From Cohnella sp. OV330 (GTDB lineage Bacteria; Bacillota; Bacilli; Paenibacillales; Paenibacillaceae): a DNA stretch of 64,000 bases. The notes under the pieces were generated by a model. That model had not been told where the DNA came from. It made no database searches and worked only from the letters and a program-made list of their open reading frames with translations. Made by a program: the position numbers and the translations under genes. Location: assembly GCF_900112065.1 (NCBI RefSeq), contig NZ_FOKE01000005.1, forward strand, positions 434,001 through 498,000, read 5' to 3'. Below, piece by piece: positions 7,562 to 16,540 of this stretch (position 1 is its first letter; every line of letters begins with the position of its first letter).

Positions 7562-9375
7562 TGAGATCGTTCGCCTATTATATGAAACAGCTTCATCATC
7601 ACAGCGGCATGCAGCTCTACGTTAATATTATCGGGATGGTCATCAATAGCTTCTTGGAGAGCGCAGGCCTTCTCTTGCTCGTGCCTATGTTGGGCGTAAG
7701 CGGCATCATCGCATTCGATCCGGAATCGCTCGGACGTCTCGGCTTCTTGAGCGAGCTTCAACGATTCCCGCAGTCGACTGCAATCCTCCTTATTCTAGGC
7801 GTCTACTTGCTTGTTGTCATTGGCCAAAACGTTCTCTATCGGACGATTAGCATCCGCAACATGATCATTCAACAGAATTACAGCCGCAAACTCAGGTACG
7901 AGACCTATCGCGTTCTCCTCGGCGTTCAATGGACCTACTACTTAAGCAGGCGCACCTCCGAGCTCGTACACTTGCTGACGACAGAATTGGCACGGGTTAT
8001 GGGCGGTATCAATTTGTTCCTGACGTTTATAACTTCGCTCCTGTTCACGCTCATTCAGATCGGCGTAGCTTTCTGGATCTCTCCGGGCATGACCGTCGCC
8101 ATTCTCTGCTGCGGTGCCCTGCTCGCGTTGTTGTCCCAGCGGTACATTCGCAAATCCAAAGCGTTAGGAAGCCGCGGCTCCCAGCTTGCGCAACAATATT
8201 TGACAGGAATCTCGGATCAACTAAATGGCTTTAAAGATATCAAAAGCAATACTTTAGAACGATCCTGGTTAAAATGGCTTCAAAATTTGACTTATGGCAC
8301 GATGCAAGAACAGCTGGAATATATTCGTTTAAGGATGAATTCACAATTTCTCTACAAATTATCCTCCTCATTGCTTATTGCATGTTTCATTTTCGTTTCG
8401 TATCATTACTTTCATACTCAAGGTCAAAGTATACTAATTGTAATCTTGTTGTTTGCTCGTCTATGGCCTAGATTTACAAGCCTGCAATCTAATTTGGAAC
8501 AGATGGCCACGGCCTTGCCGGCGTTCCTAGCCTTGCAGAAACTCAACGATGAATGTATGACGTGGTCCGAGAAGGGAATCCTAAATGCAGACGATAACGC
8601 GGAAGCGGTAAAACCTCTTCGCATCTCCGAAGGAATCGAATGCCGCAGCTTGTCCTTTAGATATCACTACGACCAACCGGTCTACGCCCTTAAGGAATTA
8701 AATCTATGGGTTCCCGCCAATCGAATGACGGCTATCGTAGGCAGTTCAGGAGCGGGCAAGAGCACCTTAATCGATGTCATAATGGGTTTAATGAGAGGCG
8801 AATCAGGCGAACTTCTTGTTGACGGGCAAGCGATAAACGAACATAACTTATTGGCTTACCGTCGTGCAATCGGCTATGTTGCCCAGGACCCCTTTTTATA
8901 TCACGCTACGATCCGCGAGAACCTGCTGATGATCGATCCCGACGCCAGCGAGGATCGGTTATGGGAAGCGTTGACGTTTGCCTCCTCCGATGAATTCGTT
9001 CGCAAGCTGCCGCAAGGAATCGATACGGTTATCGGGGAACGCGGCATACGATTGTCGGGCGGAGAACGCCAGCGCATCGTATTGGCGAGAGCCATTATTA
9101 GCAGACCATCCATTCTCGTCCTTGACGAAGCAACAAGCGCGCTGGATACCGAGAATGAACGTAATATTCAATTGTCTCTGGAGCGTTTAAAAGGCTCGAT
9201 GACTGTTCTTGTTGTCGCCCATCGCTTATCGACCGTTCGCAATGCCGACCAAATTGTCGTCATTCAAGACGGAACGGTAGCCGAGAAGGGCACATATGAA
9301 GAGTTGATAGCTAACGCAAACGGGGTCTTCAGACGACTGGCGAGCAATCAAGGCATAACGGAGGGAATCGCATGA
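7561..9375 (+). CDS. Lasso peptide ABC exporter ('D' protein)
   Basis: A 604-residue half-transporter with a six-helix membrane domain (about 1-320) fused to an ATPase domain (about 350-604). The Walker A is GSSGAGKST from residue 394, LSGGE is at 498-502 and the Walker B ends LVLDEATSALD around 522. It is expected to export the mature peptide and confer self-immunity, as McjD-type proteins do. The start overlaps the peptidase stop by one base, with GGAG upstream. A stretch around 8220-8480 is markedly more AT-rich than its surroundings. It is coupled to sinR by ATGA. Confidence 0.93.
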   Translation: MRSFAYYMKQLHHHSGMQLYVNIIGMVINSFLESAGLLLLVPMLGVSGIIAFDPESLGRLGFLSELQRFPQSTAILLILGVYLLVVIGQNVLYRTISIRNMIIQQNYSRKLRYETYRVLLGVQWTYYLSRRTSELVHLLTTELARVMGGINLFLTFITSLLFTLIQIGVAFWISPGMTVAILCCGALLALLSQRYIRKSKALGSRGSQLAQQYLTGISDQLNGFKDIKSNTLERSWLKWLQNLTYGTMQEQLEYIRLRMNSQFLYKLSSSLLIACFIFVSYHYFHTQGQSILIVILLFARLWPRFTSLQSNLEQMATALPAFLALQKLNDECMTWSEKGILNADDNAEAVKPLRISEGIECRSLSFRYHYDQPVYALKELNLWVPANRMTAIVGSSGAGKSTLIDVIMGLMRGESGELLVDGQAINEHNLLAYRRAIGYVAQDPFLYHATIRENLLMIDPDASEDRLWEALTFASSDEFVRKLPQGIDTVIGERGIRLSGGERQRIVLARAIISRPSILVLDEATSALDTENERNIQLSLERLKGSMTVLVVAHRLSTVRNADQIVVIQDGTVAEKGTYEELIANANGVFRRLASNQGITEGIA

Positions 9376-9707
9376 TCGGAGAAAGAATCCAGATGCTTCG
9401 CAAAACAAAGAATCTCTCGCTCACCGAACTTTCGGAGAAGGCTTCGGTTGCCAAATCTTACCTCAGCTCGATAGAGCGAGGCATCCAACAAAATCCTTCT
9501 ATCCAGTTCCTCGAGAAAGTAGGCGCCGTTCTCGGGATTTCGGTAGAGGAGTTTCTTCAATCCGAAGAGAAGCAAGCTGCCGCCGAATCAATCAATTCCC
9601 TGGACGTCGAATGGGCAAGCCTTGTAAAAGAGGCCATGGCTTCAGGCGTGAGCATCGAGCAGTTCAGGGAATTTCTTGATTTCAACAAGTGGAAAAATCA
9701 GAAATGA
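9372..9707 (+). CDS. sinR: SinR-type master biofilm repressor (XRE family)
   Basis: A 111-residue protein, the same length as Bacillus subtilis SinR. The N-terminal XRE HTH spans about residues 1-62: MIGERIQMLRKTKNLSLTEL, then KASVAKSYLSSIERG and NPSIQFLEKVGAVLGISVEEFL. The C-terminal SinI-binding/tetramerisation helices run about 75-108: LDVEWASLVKEAMASGVS followed by EQFREFLDFNKW. Both parts match SinR closely. SinR represses matrix genes at GTTCTYT sites, which recur in this window. The ATG overlaps the exporter stop (ATGA), so it is co-transcribed with the lasso genes, an unusual place for sinR. The sinI-like gene is convergent 36 bases away rather than upstream as in B. subtilis. Confidence 0.93.
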   Translation: MIGERIQMLRKTKNLSLTELSEKASVAKSYLSSIERGIQQNPSIQFLEKVGAVLGISVEEFLQSEEKQAAAESINSLDVEWASLVKEAMASGVSIEQFREFLDFNKWKNQK

Positions 9708-9743
9708 CGACAACGACCGCACGTTCCGTAAAATCTGGATCCG

Positions 9744-9896
9744 TTATGGCAGCATCATTACAGATAATGCTTCTTGGAAGTTAGACAAAGATCTGCGAAT
9801 ATCATCGATCGACATTCCCATATCCCGCGCATCAAGAATAAGCGCTACCCATTGCGGATCCAATTGTTGTTCGTTCAAATTCTGGATGAGTTCCAT
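9744..9896 (-). CDS. sinI: SinI-like antirepressor
   Basis: A 50-residue protein whose core QQLDPQWVALILDARDMG, followed by MSIDDIRRSLSNF, matches both SinI and the C-terminal half of the adjacent SinR (LD..W..L...A...G.S...IR..L). SinI binds SinR through this helical hairpin and releases it from DNA. The frame is open to 10001, but that ATG lies almost at the predicted transcription start and has no ribosome site. The ATG at 9896 has GGAGG ten bases upstream, while the ATG at 9905 is one base from GGAGG. It has no HTH. Expression is probably Spo0A-dependent, given the promoter region. Confidence 0.85.
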   Translation of the reverse strand: MELIQNLNEQQLDPQWVALILDARDMGMSIDDIRRSLSNFQEALSVMMLP

Positions 9897-10011
9897 TATT
9901 TTCATGCCTCCGATATTAAAATCGGCCGGTTGCACCACTGACTCCATGCGTTTAAGGTGCCCAGATAAAAAACGCGCTTCATCGTCGCCATTTATTAGCA
10001 ATTCTATTCTT

Positions 10012-10089
10012 ATTATATATGAGTCTTGCGAATTAATGTCGTCGAATTTTGTCTCGATTTTAAAGATTTTTTTGTCTTCTTTTGTCGAA
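10012..10089 (-). promoter_or_regulatory. sinI promoter with Spo0A boxes
   Basis: On the minus strand TATAAT lies at 10012-10017, with TCGACA at 10037-10042 (19-bp spacing) as the best -35. TTTGTCGAA at 10081-10089 is an exact Spo0A-box sequence, about 75-85 bases upstream of the predicted start point. A second, 7/9 match (GTCGTCGAA, 10038-10046) overlaps the -35. Spo0A~P activates sinI in B. subtilis. Confidence 0.6.
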
Positions 10090-10103
10090 TGGGTGTCGGA
10101 ATC

Positions 10104-10133
10104 CGAAAAAAAGAGGCGGAATCTCTCTCCGCC
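10104..10133 (-). terminator. Terminator of the EPS block
   Basis: A GGCGGA/TCCGCC stem with a seven-base loop is followed on the minus strand by TCTTTTTTT. It lies about 75 bases after the flippase stop and would close the minus-strand EPS transcript before the sinI promoter. Confidence 0.85.
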
Positions 10134-10208
10134 ACAGTCTTTAGAACTATTTCACCTCCGCTTTACCATCATGTTTCGCCAATCGCCCGCTCCACAACGC
10201 TAGCCGCC

Positions 10209-11756
10209 TCAAAGCTCCGCTTTATAATTGGCTCTTGTCTTCCCAAAGAACTTCCCCATGAGTGCGCGGACGATCCCCGCCAGGTAGGCATATTCCGTGG
10301 TCCGGAAGAACACCAACCAATAGATCGCCGATACAACCAAGACGGTTGTGCCTCCTTTCTCAATAAGAGGAACGAAACCTGTCGGGTGAATGAAGTCGGA
10401 TAGTTTTTTTGCGGCGAAGAATGCGCACAAGCCGACAATCAGGTAGACAGCGTAAAGTCTGTAGTGAAGCCAGATGGAGCGGCGGAATACTTTCTTGTAC
10501 ACCAGGTAAGGCGTCGTCCAGAAAGGAAGCGCCACTGCGCTTATAAGCGATCCGAGGAAGATCCCCGTTATTCCCATATGCTTGACTAGAAGGAATGAAG
10601 TCAGCAAACTGATCGCCGCTTGGCCCAGCGGAACGAACCGATCCTCATGGAAAATGCCCGAAGTCGTTTTTACTGTCGCGATCGAGTTGCGCATCCCCCG
10701 TTCGAAGAACATGAAGAGAAGCAGGATCAGCACTGCATTGCTCATCAAATAGTCTGAACCGATCCAAATTTGAATAAAAGGCTGAATTAAGATGTACAAC
10801 AGAATGGCGCATAGAGAGTATAGCCAGAAGCTAAGCATAAGCATGACCTTGTACACGCTATAGACCTTTTCTTCGCTTTCCTGCGACACAAGATTGCCTA
10901 CGCTGTGATACATATTGTTAAACACTTGGTAGATAAACGTTCGTCCAATCTCGATCAGCATTTTGTAATTGGAATAGAGACCGACTGCCGCTACGCTGAC
11001 GTAGGCGGAAATCAAAATGTTCTCTGTACCGAGCACGAGATAGCTCCCGATGTTCTGCAGGACGATCGCTTTAACGTTTTTGACAATGCCGCTTTTGGTC
11101 TCGGCGTCTAACGGGCCGGATGCCTTTTGACGAAGATACGGATACTTTCGGTTCGCGATTAACGTCAATGTAGCAGCGGTTAGTAAATTCAGAGCGCTGT
11201 CGACCAGGAGAAAGAGAATGTAATTTTTGCTGTAGTAAAGGATGGCAATCTTCAGGCAGGAGGAGACCACGGAAGAGATCGTAAATGCGATCGTGACGAT
11301 GTATCCTTTTTGGGCTACGTTCAGAAAGGCATTTTTGTAAGAGAAGAAGTAAGGCGTTACGGTGTTAAGCAGAAAGATCAAGTATATTCCCGTAATGTTC
11401 GGCACTTCGGTATTCTTAACGAACAAATCCAAAAAGGGAAGCAACGATAGACCGAGCGCGGCCACGACTAGCGCTATGGCAAGATAGGCATACTTATATA
11501 AGCGCATGAGCCGTTTGATCTTTTCTTGATCATTGTCGGCGACAGGCTTATACAAGCTGTACATAATACTGGCCCCGATGCCGGCTTCAGCAAGGGAGAG
11601 CATGGCCAGAATGTTCGTAAATAGCCCGTTAACCCCTAAATACTCGGCACCAAGGCTATTTATAAATACGGTTCTAGAGATGAAGCTCAGCAGCGTAATG
11701 ACGAGTTGATTGCCAATCCCCGCTGCGATATTGACAATTGTATGTTTTACTCTCAT
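10209..11756 (-). CDS. Polysaccharide flippase (Wzx/MATE-like exporter)
   Basis: A 515-residue polytopic membrane protein with about 12-14 predicted helices. The start MRVKHTIVNIAAGIGNQLV and the motif YLGVNGLFTNILAMLSLAEAGIG are typical of oligosaccharide flippases of the polysaccharide-transport family. It would flip lipid-linked EPS repeat units across the membrane for the EpsG-like polymerase encoded upstream. The start overlaps the GH105-like gene stop by four bases. It is the last gene of the second EPS block and is followed by a terminator at 10104. Confidence 0.88.
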   Translation of the reverse strand: MRVKHTIVNIAAGIGNQLVITLLSFISRTVFINSLGAEYLGVNGLFTNILAMLSLAEAGIGASIMYSLYKPVADNDQEKIKRLMRLYKYAYLAIALVVAALGLSLLPFLDLFVKNTEVPNITGIYLIFLLNTVTPYFFSYKNAFLNVAQKGYIVTIAFTISSVVSSCLKIAILYYSKNYILFLLVDSALNLLTAATLTLIANRKYPYLRQKASGPLDAETKSGIVKNVKAIVLQNIGSYLVLGTENILISAYVSVAAVGLYSNYKMLIEIGRTFIYQVFNNMYHSVGNLVSQESEEKVYSVYKVMLMLSFWLYSLCAILLYILIQPFIQIWIGSDYLMSNAVLILLLFMFFERGMRNSIATVKTTSGIFHEDRFVPLGQAAISLLTSFLLVKHMGITGIFLGSLISAVALPFWTTPYLVYKKVFRRSIWLHYRLYAVYLIVGLCAFFAAKKLSDFIHPTGFVPLIEKGGTTVLVVSAIYWLVFFRTTEYAYLAGIVRALMGKFFGKTRANYKAEL

Positions 11757-12952
11757 CGCCGGCTCCTATTTAAAAAAGCAAGATAGACGTGAGCCGTTCG
11801 GACGCTGAACCCTTGCGCGAACGGCAAAATGTCGAACAACATGGAGTACACTCCGATATCCTTCGTATCCCCTTGCGAGAAATCAATGGTGCCGTCGCGC
11901 CTCGTTACTGTCATCAGATAATGGATCGCCTTCTCTGCGGCTGCGGATGCGAGATTCGAAACTTCTTCAATCTCCGCCGCATTAATCAGAAACCATCCTA
12001 AAGTCGCGGTCGCAGAAGAGTCCGCCCGCGATTCCGGTCTGGTTACGGTCCAGTTCCATTGCCCCCGCTCCTGTTGACAGCTTACGGCTGCTCGAGCGAA
12101 CCGGATCACCGTCCGCTCCAAAACCTTCTTCGCTTCATCTCCGGTCGGGAGCTCTCTCCAGGCATCGATAAGCCCTATGGCAAACCACCCTAGTCCCCGC
12201 CCCCAGCCATACAAACCAAGCGGCGCATGATTCGTGATGCGGTATGCGTGGCAAGGAATGAAGGCTTCTTCCAGCATTCCGCGCTTCTCATATTCCTGGA
12301 TTTGCTTGACAGCTAACTGTATGCATTCCGGGCGATTGTATCGTAGCCCGTATACGACGAGAAAAGGACAAATAAACCCGATCGTATCGACATAACGATA
12401 ATCCTTCATCGCCTTGCGATACATGACCGTGCCATCCTCTCCCAGATGCTGCTGGATCATATGCCAGGTCGCGTCCCAGGCCGGTCGATACTTGTCGTGA
12501 TCGACGGATAGCCATGTCATTGCCGCGTATGCCAGAATGGCTCCGTCTACATGCTGCGGCGTCTCGCGCCATTCGCCTTTGTCATTGAACTTGGACGCCA
12601 GGAAAGAATCCACTTGTCTACGAGCATCCGCATCTTCACCCGTATGCCTGCACTGCTCCGTCATTCCCAACAACAGCGCGGCCTCCTGCCAATGCTGTAT
12701 CGCGCTTCTGGCGTAATTCCCCTTCAACATATCCAATAAAATGAATCGGGTATTATCCGTCACTTTGATCGTGGGCGTCCGCTTCAGCCATTTCGTTCCG
12801 ATTCGGGTGATCGATGACACCCATTGTTCGGTACTGGAATATCTCCCTATATGGATTCTGCCCGTCCAAGTTCTCGCGATCGGAACGAGATCTACGGCGA
12901 GGACGATTATAACGACGATAAGAAAGCAAGATGCAATAATCGAATAAATCAT
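11753..12952 (-). CDS. Membrane-anchored GH88/GH105-like unsaturated uronyl hydrolase
   Basis: A 399-residue protein with one N-terminal hydrophobic helix (about residues 2-24) and an alpha/alpha-barrel domain. Segments typical of YteR/YesR-like enzymes are HVDGAILAYAAMTW, YRYVDTIGFICPFLVVYG (an Asp near 189, the catalytic position in GH105) and HAPLGLYGWGRGLGWFAIGL. Family members hydrolyse the unsaturated uronic acid left by polysaccharide lyases. Within an EPS operon it could trim lyase-cut chains or recycle EPS; its product would feed KduI. The ATG at 12952 follows GAGGGGG. The precise substrate cannot be told from sequence. Confidence 0.8.
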   Translation of the reverse strand: MIYSIIASCFLIVVIIVLAVDLVPIARTWTGRIHIGRYSSTEQWVSSITRIGTKWLKRTPTIKVTDNTRFILLDMLKGNYARSAIQHWQEAALLLGMTEQCRHTGEDADARRQVDSFLASKFNDKGEWRETPQHVDGAILAYAAMTWLSVDHDKYRPAWDATWHMIQQHLGEDGTVMYRKAMKDYRYVDTIGFICPFLVVYGLRYNRPECIQLAVKQIQEYEKRGMLEEAFIPCHAYRITNHAPLGLYGWGRGLGWFAIGLIDAWRELPTGDEAKKVLERTVIRFARAAVSCQQERGQWNWTVTRPESRADSSATATLGWFLINAAEIEEVSNLASAAAEKAIHYLMTVTRRDGTIDFSQGDTKDIGVYSMLFDILPFAQGFSVRTAHVYLAFLNRSRR

Positions 12953-12970
12953 ATACGCCCCCCTCTCTCT

Positions 12971-14158
12971 CTAAAATAATCGGTACAGCTTCTTGATCTC
13001 GGACTCCGTGCCTAGATGCTCTTCGGCAAGCCGGCTGGCGAACGCCGCTCTAAGTCCCGCGTCCTCCAACAGGCGCCGGACCCCTTCACTGATCGCCTGT
13101 GCATTCATTTTCACGATAATACCGTTGCATTCCGATGCGATCTGATCCCGAGCGGTCGAGAAGTCGGTTACGACGACCGGCTTGTGAAGGATTTTCGCTT
13201 CGTCTATCGCGATCGATTTGCCCTCGAATCTGGAAGGTTGCACATAAACATCGGCTTCTTTTACGTACGGGTAGGGGTTCTCCCGAAGACCGAGCAGGAT
13301 GAAGTTGTTTTCAAGACCCTTCAGCTTGATTAACGCCTCCAGCTTGCCGCGCTCTTCTCCCTCCCCGATGACGTACCATTTCAGGTCGAAGCCGGCATCC
13401 CGAAGAAGCTTGCAGGCTTCCACCGCAAGATCGAAGCCCTTCTGCTCATTAAGCCGCCCGACAGAAACAATCCGAAAAGCGGCATCCCCGTTTCCATTCC
13501 ATTCAGCTTTCTCTGCAGCCATTCTTTGGATCACTTCGGCAGAGACAATGTTTTGAATGACCCTTACCTTGTCCTCATACTGCGGGAAACGTACTTTTAA
13601 CACACTGCCGCACTCTTCGGATACCGTAATTATAAAATCTAACTTAGCAAAATACTTTTTGTCTAATTCAGGATCCATCCCTAATTTATTATAATCATTA
13701 TGGACGTAACCAAGTTTTCGATCAGCATTGACTTTATCTATAATGTAGTAAATTGGATTTTTCTCCAAGTAACCAATAGCTACATGGTAGTTCTTAGTTA
13801 ACTTCGGAAGCGCGTGCGATACATACTTCCATGATCGCTGCTCGCGCACGGCCGGCCTCTTATCCGTACGGAATATGTATCCCACAAGCACTCGAAAAAT
13901 AGCTAAAAGAGGTTTGCCTTTTTTCAAGGCACCCATTATGGCCTTCTTAATAGACATATCGAAATAGGAATATAAGGGAGGTTCCGGGAGCACATGAACC
14001 TGCGGAGGCAATTTGTTCATAAATAAGCCTTCATGTTTAAACAAGAATAAATCTACGTCGTATTTAGAATAATCGATGGTCTCGAGCAAGGAGATTAATG
14101 CTTTTTCAGCTCCGCCAACGGTTAATTTGTTCATAACGAACAATATACTTGTCTTCAC
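12971..14158 (-). CDS. Glycosyltransferase family 4
   Basis: A GT-B retaining glycosyltransferase of 395 residues. The N-terminal TVGGAEKALISLLE is typical of GT4, as is the EX7E segment PSRFEGKSIAIDEA in the donor domain. The GTG at 14158 is chosen because AGGAGG lies six bases upstream; the frame remains open 13 codons further, back into the preceding gene. It is closely related to the next upstream gene (shared VVVTDFSTA.DQI and NPYPY segments), which indicates tandem duplication. Around 13620-13760 the DNA is unusually AT-rich. Donor and acceptor sugars are unknown. Confidence 0.87.
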   Translation of the reverse strand: MKTSILFVMNKLTVGGAEKALISLLETIDYSKYDVDLFLFKHEGLFMNKLPPQVHVLPEPPLYSYFDMSIKKAIMGALKKGKPLLAIFRVLVGYIFRTDKRPAVREQRSWKYVSHALPKLTKNYHVAIGYLEKNPIYYIIDKVNADRKLGYVHNDYNKLGMDPELDKKYFAKLDFIITVSEECGSVLKVRFPQYEDKVRVIQNIVSAEVIQRMAAEKAEWNGNGDAAFRIVSVGRLNEQKGFDLAVEACKLLRDAGFDLKWYVIGEGEERGKLEALIKLKGLENNFILLGLRENPYPYVKEADVYVQPSRFEGKSIAIDEAKILHKPVVVTDFSTARDQIASECNGIIVKMNAQAISEGVRRLLEDAGLRAAFASRLAEEHLGTESEIKKLYRLF

Positions 14159-14168
14159 GGACTGCCTC

Positions 14169-15371
14169 CTAGGCCAACAACCTATACAATTTATCAATCT
14201 CTGTTTCCGTTCCGAGTTGGAGAGTCGATAAATTGTCGCTCAACTGTTTCCTAAGACGTTCATCATTAATAAGTCTCTCAACGCCTCTCGCCACTGCTTC
14301 GGCGTTCATTTCGACGATCAGTCCTTCAACTTCGTTTTTTATCTGATCTTTGGCCGTGCTGAAGTCGGTAACTACGATCGGCTTGTTCATGATCTTGGCC
14401 TCATCGATGGCAATGGACTTCCCTTCGAATCTCGAGGTCTGCACATAAATATCAGCCTGAAGAAGATAGGGATAGGGATTTGACTTTAATCCTAAAAGAT
14501 GAAAATGTGCGTCCAAGTTGTTTTTTGAAATGAGTTCCATTAATGGAGCTCGTTCTTCTCCCTCGCCAATGATATTCCATTGAACGTCGTAGCCCCAGTC
14601 GATTAATTTTTTGCAGGCTTCGACAGCCAATTCAAAAGATTTTTGATAATGCAATCGCCCAATCGACAATATCACGATCTCTCGTTTCCCTCTCGAAAAA
14701 ACGTCCGTGCGATCGGCGTCAGCTAAACGGCGAATAACCGCCGGCGATACAATATTGTGAATAACGCTGACCTTTTTGCTTATTTCAGGAAAACGCTTAT
14801 TAAGAACGGCAGCGCATTCTTCCGAAACCGTTACGATTTGATGCAGTTTCCGGAAGTATAAACCATCAAAAGACGCATCCATCCCCATTTGATCGTAGTC
14901 AATATGAACCCAACCGATTTTTTTTCGAGCGGATACTTTGTCTACGCACATGTAAGTGGAGGTCTTTTCCAAAAATCCAATGGCGGCGTCATATTGATCG
15001 TCAAACGGCGGGAAACATTCCGATAAGTACTTCCAGTTGTATTGCTCGCGAATTGACAGGTTATCCCGATATCGATGCCTAATGCTATATAAGATTCGAT
15101 TAAACGCGATCGTATAGTAACCTTTTGCTAAAAGCATAAATACGGATTGGTGCGCAGGCTGCGAGAATAATCGGTATTGCTCCGGAAGCGGGAGCACTTT
15201 TACTTCGCCAGGCAAGTGTTCCATGAATAAACCTTGGTGGTTCAAAAGAAAAAGATCCACTTCATACTCGCTATAGTTGATCTGATTCAACAAATTGACT
15301 AAACTTCGCTCACCGCCACCCGAGGATAAACTCGGTATGATAAAGAGCAGTTTTTTTTTCATCGCCCTCAC
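14169..15371 (-). CDS. Glycosyltransferase family 4 (paralogue)
   Basis: About 400 residues, GT-B fold. The glycine-rich start is IIPSLSSGGGERSLVNLL, and the donor site reads TSRFEGKSIAIDEAKIMNKPIVV. It shares most motifs with the gene immediately downstream and more distantly with the GT4 gene at 17577, so three copies of one lineage sit in this block. The GTG at 15371 overlaps the pyruvyltransferase stop as GTGA; an ATG three codons later (15362) is equally possible. Base composition is lower in GC than the flanking genes. Confidence 0.85.
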   Translation of the reverse strand: MRAMKKKLLFIIPSLSSGGGERSLVNLLNQINYSEYEVDLFLLNHQGLFMEHLPGEVKVLPLPEQYRLFSQPAHQSVFMLLAKGYYTIAFNRILYSIRHRYRDNLSIREQYNWKYLSECFPPFDDQYDAAIGFLEKTSTYMCVDKVSARKKIGWVHIDYDQMGMDASFDGLYFRKLHQIVTVSEECAAVLNKRFPEISKKVSVIHNIVSPAVIRRLADADRTDVFSRGKREIVILSIGRLHYQKSFELAVEACKKLIDWGYDVQWNIIGEGEERAPLMELISKNNLDAHFHLLGLKSNPYPYLLQADIYVQTSRFEGKSIAIDEAKIMNKPIVVTDFSTAKDQIKNEVEGLIVEMNAEAVARGVERLINDERLRKQLSDNLSTLQLGTETEIDKLYRLLA

Positions 15372-16525
15372 ACCAACTCACTCAGATAGTTTACGGCTAA
15401 ATAAGACATGCGTTGAACGCGGGGAATCGACTCCGACAGCTTGCGTCTTAGCTCGCTCTCTTCAGCGACCATCTCGTCGTACTTGCTCTTCAGCTTGCTC
15501 CCTTCGGCGATTTCCTGGATGCCGAGCACAAGCTTCTCTTCTCCGAATATGTCCTTGGCAATTCCCTTTGACTTCACGCTATAACCAAGAACCATGGTAG
15601 GAACGCAATTCGAATAGGCGGCAATGGTGGCGTGCGTACGAGCGCCGATGAAGAAGCGCATTCTCGCGATGTAGCCTTTGTACTGGATCGCCGTCAGATT
15701 GTCGGGCAGCAGGACGAGCCGTCCGGTATGCTTGAACTCTTCGTAATAATTTTTTAAAACCTCGTAATCGTTATTGCCGGCCTCCATGACATGAGGGGTC
15801 AATGCGATCGTCATATCCGAAGTTTGAATGATATGCTGGATCAGCTCGCGAACCGCTTCCCTCGATGCCTTATTGCGCGACCACACGAGAGGGCTGAAGT
15901 TAAGGCCCACGGTGTTCCCTTCCTGCCATCCGTCGGGAAGCGGCAGCTCCTCCTTCGCCATCGTAAAGGCCGGATCGGCGACCAACTTCACGTTGCGCAG
16001 CCCCTTCCCGGTCAGCATCTCGTATGTCAGCGTCTCCCGCGCCAGGATGAGGTCGAATTGCTTCAGGTCCTCCAGCTTGCGCTCGGACATGTCCTCTTCG
16101 CCGATCGAGCACCCCCAAAGGACAAGCTTTTTACCTTGCGCTTTCACGCGACGATCGACTTCGTACCAACCGGGCTGCTCGCCGTAGCAATAGTTATCTC
16201 CGCCAATGGAGAGGCAGACGTCAACGTCACGGATACGATCGATAATGTTGCGGTGAATCTTGCCTAAAGCGTAGGACTCGTCCTTCAGCAACTTAATTCG
16301 CAACGCCGACAGCAACCAACTTGGGGTATAGGGCTTGATCTTACGATCCGCCCCGTCATAAATATGATCCAATTGCGTAATGACGCGATCCGTATCCGGC
16401 CTTCCCGAAGCAAGGTACACCTTCGACTCCGTCAACTTCTCCTTAATAATGGCGGTGGAGGATCGAACGATCGCTTCGCACCCTCTATTCAAGCTGCCTC
16501 CATGTGCAAACATCAAAACCTTCAT
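15368..16525 (-). CDS. Polysaccharide pyruvyl transferase family protein
   Basis: A 385-residue protein of the PssK/CsaB-type pyruvyltransferase family, which forms ketal pyruvate on sugars from phosphoenolpyruvate. Supporting segments are HGGSLNRGCEAIVRSS at the start, CLSIGGDNYCYG near 110, LVADPAF in the middle and FIGARTHATIAAYSNCVPTMVLGYSVKSKGIAKDIF near the end (the conserved R-x-H region). GGGGAG precedes the ATG at 16525. In this operon it would add an acidic pyruvate group to EPS. The acceptor sugar is not evident. Confidence 0.87.
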   Translation of the reverse strand: MKVLMFAHGGSLNRGCEAIVRSSTAIIKEKLTESKVYLASGRPDTDRVITQLDHIYDGADRKIKPYTPSWLLSALRIKLLKDESYALGKIHRNIIDRIRDVDVCLSIGGDNYCYGEQPGWYEVDRRVKAQGKKLVLWGCSIGEEDMSERKLEDLKQFDLILARETLTYEMLTGKGLRNVKLVADPAFTMAKEELPLPDGWQEGNTVGLNFSPLVWSRNKASREAVRELIQHIIQTSDMTIALTPHVMEAGNNDYEVLKNYYEEFKHTGRLVLLPDNLTAIQYKGYIARMRFFIGARTHATIAAYSNCVPTMVLGYSVKSKGIAKDIFGEEKLVLGIQEIAEGSKLKSKYDEMVAEESELRRKLSESIPRVQRMSYLAVNYLSELV

Positions 16526-16540
16526 TTGCGACTCCCCTAT

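Noticed and set aside
9897..10001. Longer N-terminus for the sinI-like gene
   Set aside because: The upstream ATG is almost at the predicted transcription start and has no ribosome site; SinI proteins are short.
10236..10242. AAAGAAC as a SinR half-site
   Set aside because: Single 7-mer inside the flippase coding region, as also within the acyltransferase (near 36290) and GNAT (near 43270) genes; expected by chance.
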